Source: DATHTC01 sp963746805 (GTDB lineage Bacteria > Actinomycetota > Thermoleophilia > Gaiellales > Gaiellaceae). Taken from it: a DNA stretch of 64,000 bases. A program made the translations under genes and the position numbers. Below the pieces are notes generated by a model. That model ran no database searches. It had not been told where the DNA came from and was given only the letters and a program-made list of their open reading frames with translations. Location of the stretch: assembly GCA_963746805.1 (NCBI GenBank), contig CAVVCQ010000006.1, positions 62,001 through 126,000 of the forward strand. The letters run 5' to 3'. This document shows positions 36,685-44,002 of this stretch, piece by piece (positions within the stretch are counted from its first letter, which is position 1; each line of letters starts with the position of its first letter).

Positions 36685-38241
36685 GACCGCGTACTCGAGG
36701 CAGTCGGCGAGCGCGATCCAGGCCGCGTGCATGAGATCGGGCGCGCTGCCGACGGTCGTCCACGACGGACGTCCCTCGACGGTGGCGGTGAAGCGGACGC
36801 GGACGATGCCGTGCGCGCGGTCCCGTCCCTGCGCCACCTGCGCACGGAAGTCGCTCGTCAGCACGCGCGAGAGCGCCGGGTAGGCCGGCAGCAAGGCGCT
36901 GCGGAGCGCGCGCTCGAGCGCGTCGAGCGGACCGCCGCCGGAGGCCTCGCCGCGCAGGATCTCGCCCCCGACGGCCACCTCGGCCGACCCGTGCGAGCTC
37001 GTCCCCGAGCCGTCGTCCCGGATCCGCGACTCGACGGCGTAGGCGCGCGCCTCGAACGGCCGCACGTAGCCGTCGCTCGCGCGCCGGACGAGCAGCTCGA
37101 ACGACGCCTCCGCGTCCTCGAAGCGGAAGCCCTCGCTCTCGAGCTCCTTGATCTTCAGCGCGAGCTCGCGGGCGAGCGGCCCGTCGGGATCGAGCTCGAG
37201 CCCGTGCGCGCGCGCCGTCTCGATCACGTTGTTGCGCCCGCTCAGCTCGCTGATCAGGACGCGCCGCTCGTTGCCGACGCTCGCAGGATCGACGTGCTCG
37301 TACGTGCGCGGGTCGATCGAGATCGCCTGGACGTGGATCCCGCCCTTGTGCGCGAACGCGGCGTCGCCGACGAACGGCAGCCGCGGGTTGGAGGGCAGGT
37401 TCGCGATCTGGTCGATGGACGCCGAGAGCCCGGTCAGCTCGTCGAGGTGCTCGGCGGCGGCGCACGTGCGGCCCAGCTTGAGCACGAGGTTCGGGATCAC
37501 CGAGCAGAGGTTCGCGTTGCCGACGCGCTCGCCGTAGCCGTTGATCGTCCCCTGCACCTGGCGCGCGCCGGCAGCGACCGCGGCGAGCGTGTTCGCGACC
37601 GCGAGCTCCCCGTCGTTGTGGACGTGGACGCCGACCGCGGTCAGGTCCCGCGCGACCACGTCGGCGACCGCGGCGGCGAGCTCGTCCGGCTGCGAGCCGC
37701 CGTTCGTGTCGCAGAGGACGACCCAGTCCGCGCCTGCCTCGGCCGCGGCCTCGAGGACCGCGAGCGCGTAGTCGCGGTTCGCGCGCAGGCCGTCGAAGAA
37801 GTGCTCGGCGTCGACGACCACCTCCTTGCCGTGCGCCTTCAGGAACGCGACGGAGTCGGCGACCATCGCGAGGTTCTCCTCGAGCGTCGTGCGCAGGACG
37901 TCGGTGACGTGGAAGTCCCACGACTTGGCCACGATCGCGACCGTCGGCGTGCCGGCGTCGACGAGCTGCCGGAGGTTGCGGTCGTCCTCGGCGCGGATCC
38001 CCGCGTGGCGCGCGCTCCCGAAGGCGCTCGCGCGCGCGTGCTCGAGCGGCTCCTCGCGGAGCGCGGCGAAGAACTGCTCGTCTTTCGGGTTCGAGCCGGG
38101 CCAGCCGCCCTCGACGTAGTCCACGCCGAACGCGTCGAGCCGCCGTGCGATCTCGAGCTTGTCCTGCAGCGTCAGCGAGATCCCGGCGCCCTGGGTGCCG
38201 TCACGCAGCGTGCAGTCGTAGATCGCGACCCGGCCGTCCAG
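36685..38241 (-). CDS. cimA: Citramalate synthase
   Basis: Condenses pyruvate and acetyl-CoA to (R)-citramalate in the threonine-independent isoleucine route. N-terminal YDCTLRDGTQGAGISL, then DYVEGGWPGSNPKDEQFF (diagnostic for the CimA family over LeuA), DAEHFFDGL, VVLCDTNGGSQPDEL, metal ligands HVHND, INGYGERVGNAN, AHKGGIHVQAI and SELSGRNNV. The regulatory LeuA dimer domain ends ALADCLEYAVATR. In-frame upstream there is a stop (the ligase TAG at 38251) and then no ATG, GTG or TTG before the conserved start; the nearest candidate is CTG 38241. The open frame continues past the usual CimA end into the next entry. Confidence 0.88.
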
Positions 38242-38250
38242 GCTTCGACC

Positions 38251-39771
38251 CTACGGCCTCGCGCCGGATCGCACAAGCAGGGCGCGAAGCGCGTCGATCG
38301 TGTCCGCCTCGGCCGCGTCCTTGTCGGGCCGGTAGCGCTTCACGCGCGCGAAGCGGAGCGCGACGCCGCCGGGGTATCGCGTCGAGGCCTGCACGCCGTC
38401 GAGCGCGATCTCGACGACGAGCTCCGGCCGCACGAACACCGCGATCCCCTCCCGGCGCGCCTCCCGCGCGAGCAACTCGCTCGTCTGCCACTCGAGCAGC
38501 GCGTCCGTCATGCCCTTGAACGTCTTCCCGACCATGACGAACCCGCCCGTTTCCGCGTCGCGGGCGCCGAGGTGGAGGTTCGACAGGCGTCCCTGCCGCC
38601 GCCCGTGGCCCCACTCGGCGCCGAGCACGACGAGGTCGTACGTCCGCACGGGCTTCACCTTGCGCCAGGCCTTGCCGCGCCGACCGGCGACGTACGGCGA
38701 GGCAGCGTCCTTGACGACCACGCCCTCGTGCCCGGCATCCAGCGCCTGCTCGAGCACGCGCTCGCCCTCGACGGGATCGGACGTGAGCACGCGGGGGACC
38801 TGGAGCTCCGGCGCAACCGCGGCGAGCCGCGCCGCGCGATCCGCGAGCGGGGCGTCGAGGAGGTCCTCGCCGTCGACGTGGAGCAGGTCGAAGAGGAACG
38901 TGACGACGCCCTCGGGCGCCCCCTCGCGGTCGATCCGCGAGACCGTGTCCTGGAAGGCGGCCGGGCCCTCTTCGCCCATCCACAGCGCCTCGCCGTCGAG
39001 CACCGCCTGGCGCACCGGCAGCCGCCGTACCGCGGTCGCGATCCCGGGGAGCGCGTCGGTGATCTCGTTGAGGTTGCGCGTGTAGATCCGCGTCTCGTCG
39101 CCGCGGCGGTGCACCTGGATGCGAATCCCGTCGAGCTTCCACTCCACCGACGCGAGCTCGAAGCTCGCGACCGCCTCCGCGACCGTCTCGGCCGTGGACG
39201 CGAGCATCGGCAGCACCGGCCGGAAGAGCTCGAAGCCGACGTCGCGTAGCCCCTCCTCGCCGCCCGCGAGCGCGAGCGCCGCCGTCCCCGGCAGGTCGCC
39301 CGACAGCATCAGCGCGCGGCGCACGACCTCGCCGGGGACGTCGGCCGCCTTCGCCACCGCGTCCCCCATCAGCCCGGCGAGCGCGCCCTGCCGCAGCTCG
39401 CCCGTGAGCAGGCGCCGGACGAAGTCCGCCTCGTCCGCGGTAGAGCGGCGGAGCAGGTCGGACAGCGCCTCGCGCCGCACCCCGGCCGACCCGCTCCCGG
39501 TCGCGGCCTGGACGGCCTCGATCGCCCCGTCGAGGTCGGCGACCGTGAGCGACGGCACGGCCGCCGGCTCCTCGCGCAGCCCGAAGACCGTCGCGTAGCC
39601 GACCCCGACGCGTCCCTGACGCGGCGCCCCGGCGAGGAAGCCGACCACGACCGGCACCTCCCCCGGATCGAGGCGCCGCAGCAGCCCCGCGATCACGGCG
39701 ACCTTCCGCGACCGCGCGCTTGTGGTTGCGACCTCCTGTGAGACCGCGACGACGTCGGCGAGCAGCGTCAC
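38251..39771 (-). CDS. ATP-dependent DNA ligase, LigB type
   Basis: A 506-aa ligase with an N-terminal DNA-binding helical domain (residues 1-200), an adenylation domain and an OB fold. Motif I is VEWKLDGIRIQVH (AMP-accepting Lys in KLDG). Others: RNLNEIT, motif III FLFDLLHVDGEDLL, motif IV EGVVVKDAASPYVAG and motif V AWRKVKPVRTYDLVVL. The C-terminus ends in TRYPGGVALRFARVKRYRPD. These are the features of mycobacterial LigB, an accessory repair ligase. There is no polymerase or nuclease (LigD) domain. Start GTG 39771. The cimA gene begins about 9 nt after its stop in the same frame. Confidence 0.92.
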   Translation of the reverse strand: MTLLADVVAVSQEVATTSARSRKVAVIAGLLRRLDPGEVPVVVGFLAGAPRQGRVGVGYATVFGLREEPAAVPSLTVADLDGAIEAVQAATGSGSAGVRREALSDLLRRSTADEADFVRRLLTGELRQGALAGLMGDAVAKAADVPGEVVRRALMLSGDLPGTAALALAGGEEGLRDVGFELFRPVLPMLASTAETVAEAVASFELASVEWKLDGIRIQVHRRGDETRIYTRNLNEITDALPGIATAVRRLPVRQAVLDGEALWMGEEGPAAFQDTVSRIDREGAPEGVVTFLFDLLHVDGEDLLDAPLADRAARLAAVAPELQVPRVLTSDPVEGERVLEQALDAGHEGVVVKDAASPYVAGRRGKAWRKVKPVRTYDLVVLGAEWGHGRRQGRLSNLHLGARDAETGGFVMVGKTFKGMTDALLEWQTSELLAREARREGIAVFVRPELVVEIALDGVQASTRYPGGVALRFARVKRYRPDKDAAEADTIDALRALLVRSGARP

Positions 39772-39825
39772 GCCGGGAGTGTGGCGGCCGGGGGAGGAGC
39801 CGCGCGCTCCTCCCCCGGCTGCGCC

Positions 39826-41631
39826 TTACGTGTTCGCGAGCGCCTCGAGCGCCGCCCGGAGCGCCGCGAACTCCGGCTCGCGGAGCTGGCTCGCCAGCGC
39901 GTGGAGCTGCGCCGACGCGGCGTCGTGCTGGCCTGCGGCGGCGAAGTCCTCGGCCCGATCGACGAACTTGTCGATCTGCGCGAGCGTCTTCGCGTCGACG
40001 TCGCCCGCCCGGACGAGCTGGTCGCGGAACGAGCGGACGACGTTGAAGCTCGGCTGGATCGTGAACTGCGTCTGGTGCTGCGGCGTGAGCCGGTCGAACT
40101 GCACCTCGGCCGCGGCCGCGATCTCGTTCGACGACAGCTCGGCGGTCGGCGTCAGCTTCCAGACGTCGAAGCCGCGCGCGATCTCGCTGCCGAAGATCCG
40201 GCCGTTGTAGTAGTAGGACGACCAGAGGCCGCCGAGCACGAGGCTCGCGCTGCTGATCGGCCCGCGGTCGTAGTACCCGATCTCCTTCGGATTCGCCGAG
40301 TCGGTGAAGTCGATCACCGAGACGCCGGCCTGGTACCACGCCTGCGTGATGATGTCGCGGCCCGGCACCGGGACGAGCGACGGCAGGTGCGACACGCAGT
40401 TCTCCTGGTTCGTCTGCGACGCCGGCATCTTCACGTACGACTTGAAGACGAACTGGCCGCCGGCGATGTCGTAGATCGCGTTGGCGCCCCAGCTGAGGTC
40501 GTCCGTCACGCGGCAGCGGGCAGCCGTGCCGCCGCCCCACTCGTCGGTGAAGATGACCTTGCTCCCGTCGTTCGAGAACGTGGCTCCGTGCCAGTACGCG
40601 AAGCGCGGGTCGGCGACCGCCGAGATCCGCGTCGGGTGCTCGGGGTCACTGATGTCGATCAGGATGCCGTTCCCCTCGCACGCCCCGGCCGCGATGTCCT
40701 GCGCGGGGAAGACGGTGATGTCGTGGCACGAGTCCGTGGACGGCGTCGGCGACCAGTTCGTGCCCGACGGATGCTGGGGGGTCGTCGGCGCGTTCTGCAA
40801 GCCGTTGATGATGTCGCCGACCTGCATCAGCCGCGCCTTGTGCACGACGGCGGCGTTCTGCGGCGCCGCCAGGGGGACCTTGATCACCTCGACGAGGAAC
40901 TGAGACTGCCCCTGGTCGGTCTGCGGCGTCGTCAGGGGAGCCGTCAGCCCCATGCACCCTGCCAGCTCGGTCGCCGGGCGGACTCCACCGGTGCCGCTGA
41001 CGTAGACGTAGAGGTTCGCGTCGTCGTGCGGGCTCTTCAGGATCGTGTGCGTGTGCGAGCCGCGGCAGGTCTGCACCGTCGCGACCTGCACGGGCGAGGC
41101 GATGTTCGAGATGTCGAAGATGCGCACGCCGCGGAAGCGGAGCGGGCTGCCCGTAGGAGCCGACGGCGCACCGCAGTCGGTGCGCGCCCGCGTCTCCTCG
41201 GCGGACATGAAGAGCAGGTTCCTGTAGACGGAGACCTCGCCCTGGCCGCCCGGGCACACGACCGCGGTGACGAGCGACGGGTTGTCGGGATCGGAGATGT
41301 CGTAGATCTGGAAGCCGTTGAAGTTGCCGATGAAGGCGTGGTCGCCCTCGAACGCGAGGTCCGAGTTGACGAACGCGAAATCGCCGGGATTCGCGGAGAA
41401 GAACCCGGCCGGCTTGTTCTGGTGCGCCGTGAGGTCGACACCGAGCTTCGCGACGCCCGGCGCCGGACTGTCGATGAAGCCTGCTGAAAGGTTCGCGCGC
41501 GGGTCGTTCGGGTTGTGAAGTGCCGCTCCGGCGGCGGTCGTCAGCCCGCCCAGGACCAGCAGCGACGCGGCGGCAGCAATCGTGCGGCGGAGCCGCCGAT
41601 GCCGCCGTCCCGGGAATCGTTCGAACACCAT
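39826..41631 (-). CDS. Secreted LVIVD-repeat protein
   Basis: A 601-aa exported protein. Signal peptide: basic RRHRRLRRTIAAAASLLVLG. A predicted beta-propeller of LVIVD repeats follows: FQIYDISDPDNPSLVTAVV, VRIFDISNIASPVQVATV, GILIDISDPEHPTRISAV, VSVIDFTDSANPKEIGYY and FDVWKL. The C-terminal helical tail (FRDQLVRAGDVDAKTLAQID) resembles an adhesion or anchoring segment. Function unknown. Pairs of LVIVD and DUF305 genes recur in actinobacteria, and here they are divergent around a strong palindrome, suggesting joint regulation. RBS AGGAGGGG precedes ATG 41631. Confidence 0.85.
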   Translation of the reverse strand: MVFERFPGRRHRRLRRTIAAAASLLVLGGLTTAAGAALHNPNDPRANLSAGFIDSPAPGVAKLGVDLTAHQNKPAGFFSANPGDFAFVNSDLAFEGDHAFIGNFNGFQIYDISDPDNPSLVTAVVCPGGQGEVSVYRNLLFMSAEETRARTDCGAPSAPTGSPLRFRGVRIFDISNIASPVQVATVQTCRGSHTHTILKSPHDDANLYVYVSGTGGVRPATELAGCMGLTAPLTTPQTDQGQSQFLVEVIKVPLAAPQNAAVVHKARLMQVGDIINGLQNAPTTPQHPSGTNWSPTPSTDSCHDITVFPAQDIAAGACEGNGILIDISDPEHPTRISAVADPRFAYWHGATFSNDGSKVIFTDEWGGGTAARCRVTDDLSWGANAIYDIAGGQFVFKSYVKMPASQTNQENCVSHLPSLVPVPGRDIITQAWYQAGVSVIDFTDSANPKEIGYYDRGPISSASLVLGGLWSSYYYNGRIFGSEIARGFDVWKLTPTAELSSNEIAAAAEVQFDRLTPQHQTQFTIQPSFNVVRSFRDQLVRAGDVDAKTLAQIDKFVDRAEDFAAAGQHDAASAQLHALASQLREPEFAALRAALEALANT

Positions 41632-41654
41632 CCCCCTCCTGTCTCTCCCAGTGA

Positions 41655-41688
41655 CTGTCGGTATAGGCGAGCCTATACTCGGCGACAG
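41655..41688. promoter_or_regulatory. Nested palindrome between divergent LVIVD and DUF305 genes
   Basis: GTATAGGCGAGCCTATAC (41661-41678) is a perfect 8-2-8 inverted repeat, flanked by a second outer pair, CTGTCG (41655-41660) and CGACAG (41683-41688). It occupies the middle of a 60-bp intergenic region, so one bound protein could control both genes. Metal-responsive regulators (MerR, CsoR classes) use sites of this geometry. The actual regulator is not known. Confidence 0.65.
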
Positions 41689-41691
41689 CCG

Positions 41692-42399
41692 ATGAGCAAC
41701 GGCGCGTTGAGGCACATCAACAGGGGGGCGGTGTTCGTGGCGGCGGCGATCGCGGGCCTCGGGCTCGCCGCGTGCAGCGGCGGCGGCGACGAGCAGGTCG
41801 AGGGTCAGACGACGGGCGAGGTCGCACCGAACATCGTGCAGCCCGGCGCGCCGGGCGAGCCGTCGCAGACGCTCTCGGCCGAGGACCTGGCCAACCTGCC
41901 CAAGGAGCGGTACACCGACGCCGACGTCGGCTTCATGCAGGGGATGATCCACCACCACGCCCAGGCGCTTCGTATGACGGCGCTCGTCCCGCGGCGGACG
42001 GACACCGCGGACATCCGGCTCCTCGCGCGCCGGATCGACGCGTCGCAGGTGACGGAGATCGAGCAGATGCGGCGCTGGCTGACCACGCGCGGCGAGCCCG
42101 CGCCGATCCTCCACCGCGCGCACGGGCACGCGCACGGGATCGGCCAGGGCCAGATGCCGGGGATGCTGAACGACACGCAGCTGCGGAAGCTCGAGGGGGC
42201 GCGCGGCGCCGCCTTCGACCGACTCTTCCTCCGCTACATGATCCAGCACCACCACGGCGCGCTGGTCATGGTCCAGCGCCTCTACGCGGACAACGGCGGG
42301 CTCGAGTCGGAGGCCGACGCCTTCGCGCGGAACGTCGACGCCGACCAGATGATCGAGATCGAGCGGATGCAGGGCATGCTCGACCAGCGCACGAGCTGA
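41692..42399 (+). CDS. DUF305-domain lipoprotein
   Basis: A 235-aa exported lipoprotein (lipobox LAAC, Cys about residue 28) with a ferritin-like four-helix DUF305 domain duplicated in sequence. First half: DADVGFMQGMIHHHAQALRM. Second half: FLRYMIQHHHGALVMVQRLY. The two MxxHHxxAxxM motifs are characteristic and probably bind copper or another metal. A His-rich stretch (RAHGHAHGIGQG) links them. Likely extracytoplasmic metal handling. Start ATG 41692 directly follows the nested palindrome. Confidence 0.9.
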   Translation: MSNGALRHINRGAVFVAAAIAGLGLAACSGGGDEQVEGQTTGEVAPNIVQPGAPGEPSQTLSAEDLANLPKERYTDADVGFMQGMIHHHAQALRMTALVPRRTDTADIRLLARRIDASQVTEIEQMRRWLTTRGEPAPILHRAHGHAHGIGQGQMPGMLNDTQLRKLEGARGAAFDRLFLRYMIQHHHGALVMVQRLYADNGGLESEADAFARNVDADQMIEIERMQGMLDQRTS

Positions 42400-42423
42400 C
42401 TCGCGCGTCTGGCGCCAGGCGCG

Positions 42424-43233
42424 CTAGCGGGCCTCGACGGCGTACAGGAAGGCCTGGACGCACTCGAGGTAGCGCTCGGTCTCCTCGAGCACGGGCGTGT
42501 GCGAGCTCTCGGGGAGGACGACCTCCCGCGCGTGCGGGATCCCGTCGGTGAGCGTCTTCGCGATCGCCGGCGTGGACAGGTCATGCGCGCCACGGAGGAT
42601 CAGCGTCGGCAGCGTCAGCTCACGGAGGCGGGAGCGCACGTCCCAGCCGCGAAGGGCGCCGGTGGGTGCCCACTCGGTCTTGCCCCACATCGCCTCGTAG
42701 ACCTCGGGCCCGCGCTCGGCCCGCATCAGCCGGATCTCCTCGGGCTCGTCACCGCGGCGGTAGAAGTGGCGCGCCTCGAGCTCGACCGTGGCCTCGTCGT
42801 CGTCCTCGATCGGGATCGCGTCGCGCAGCTGCTTCACCTCGACCTCCCACTCGGCGGCGCTCGCGAGCGTCGAGCTGAGGATCAGCGTCGCGAGCGTCTC
42901 CTGCCGGGCGAGGGCGTGCTCCAGCGCGAGCATCCCGCCCCACGACGTCCCCAGCAGGTGGACGCGGTCGAGCCCGAGGTGCGCGCGGAGCGCGTCGAGC
43001 TCCTCGAGGAAGAGGGCGAGGCTCCACTCGACGTCGCCGTCGGCCGGCGAGCGCCCGCAGCCGAGCTGGTCGTAGACGACGACACGGCGCTCGCCCGCGA
43101 GCCGCTCGAGCGGCGCGAAGTAGTGATGCGTCGAGCCGGGCCCGCCGTGGAGGCAGAGCAGCGGCGTGCGGCCGGCGTCGCCCGAGACGCGGTACCACGT
43201 GCGGCCGGCGCGCCACTCGCAGACGCCTTCCAC
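42424..43233 (-). CDS. Proline iminopeptidase-family alpha/beta hydrolase
   Basis: A 269-aa S33-type hydrolase: oxyanion motif LCLHGGPGSTHHYF, YDQLGCGRS, nucleophile in LLGTSWGGMLAL, Asp in LRGAHDLST, His in LPESSHTPVLEE. A cap domain lies between the elbow and the acid. HGGPG plus GTSWGG is the proline-iminopeptidase pattern; releases N-terminal proline or small amides. Start GTG 43233 lies exactly at the edge of the MITE-like insertion, whose CTAG copy contributes the first base of the start codon on this strand. Confidence 0.87.
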   Translation of the reverse strand: MEGVCEWRAGRTWYRVSGDAGRTPLLCLHGGPGSTHHYFAPLERLAGERRVVVYDQLGCGRSPADGDVEWSLALFLEELDALRAHLGLDRVHLLGTSWGGMLALEHALARQETLATLILSSTLASAAEWEVEVKQLRDAIPIEDDDEATVELEARHFYRRGDEPEEIRLMRAERGPEVYEAMWGKTEWAPTGALRGWDVRSRLRELTLPTLILRGAHDLSTPAIAKTLTDGIPHAREVVLPESSHTPVLEETERYLECVQAFLYAVEAR

Positions 43234-43399
43234 TAGTGCCCCCTCAGGTGATGCTGTCTAGCTTCTGGGTCGCGAGCACCAAGCAGGCGGCCGAACGCGT
43301 CCGCAGCCAAGGCTGGCCGCCTTGGCAAGGGCGCGGGTGGCGCCTGCGCCGCGTGATCGCGGGCCATAAGCGGGCGTGCATTGCCTGAGGGGGCACTAG
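43233..43399. mobile_element. MITE-like element with terminal inverted repeats and CTAG duplication
   Basis: CTAG at 43233-43236 and 43396-43399 flank a 159-bp segment. Its ends are inverted repeats: TGCCCCCTCAGG is perfect for 12 nt, then 2 mismatches, then ATGC. It has no coding capacity; an internal hairpin is GCCAAGG/CCTTGGC. Removing the segment with one CTAG leaves GGTCTAGTGGAA on the minus strand. There the MOSC stop TAG and the hydrolase start GTG overlap as TAGTG, a typical coupled junction. Insertion with a 4-bp target duplication is therefore the simplest reading. No transposase for it is in the window. Confidence 0.75.
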
Positions 43400-43935
43400 A
43401 CCACCTCGAGCGGGCGGTGCGGGCCCGTCGGGAGCTCGACCGCGATCGTGTCGCCCGGGCGCACGTCGCCGCCCGTTCGGACGACGCTCATCACTCCGGC
43501 CTTGCGGACGAGCTCGCCGTGCTCGTCGCGGTCGAGCACCGCCGCCGTCAACCCGGCCTGGAACGCGTCGAGCTGGACGCACGGGTTCCGCAGGCCCGTC
43601 ACCTCGAGGACCGCCTCGTCGCCGAGCCGCAGCAGCGTCCCGGCCGGGAGCGCGAGCAGGTCGACGTCGCGCGTGGTGACGTTCTCGCCCAGGTCCCCCG
43701 GGGCGATCTCGAAGCCGGCCGCGCGGAGCTCGTCGTGGAGCTCCTCGTGGATCAGGTGCACCTGCCGCAGGTTCGCTTGTGTCGGGTCCCTGCGCACGCG
43801 CGACCGGTGCTTGACCGTCGCCCCGTGGTGCGCGTCGCCGGCGACTCCGAGTCCGGCGAGCAGCATGATCGCCGGCAGCGTCGGCTTCGAGAACGTGTGC
43901 CCGGGGCTGGCGGCGACCGCAGTGACGAGGCCCAT
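43396..43935 (-). CDS. MOSC-domain protein
   Basis: A 179-aa YiiM-like MOSC protein: AGLGVAGDAHHGATVKHRSR, RQVHLIHEELHDEL, GDLGENVTTRDVDLLALPAG and the conserved cysteine in LEVTGLRNPCVQLDAFQAG. MOSC proteins bind molybdenum cofactor or carry sulfur and reduce N-hydroxylated compounds. Its TAG stop is formed by one copy of the CTAG duplication of the adjoining MITE-like element. It was probably once coupled to the downstream iminopeptidase gene. Confidence 0.87.
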   Translation of the reverse strand: MGLVTAVAASPGHTFSKPTLPAIMLLAGLGVAGDAHHGATVKHRSRVRRDPTQANLRQVHLIHEELHDELRAAGFEIAPGDLGENVTTRDVDLLALPAGTLLRLGDEAVLEVTGLRNPCVQLDAFQAGLTAAVLDRDEHGELVRKAGVMSVVRTGGDVRPGDTIAVELPTGPHRPLEVV

Positions 43936-44002
43936 CGTCCGTGAGCCTAGTCGCGGCCGGTGACGGGGCGCCGGTCGATCCGGCGCCCCGTCCCGTCTTC
44001 GT

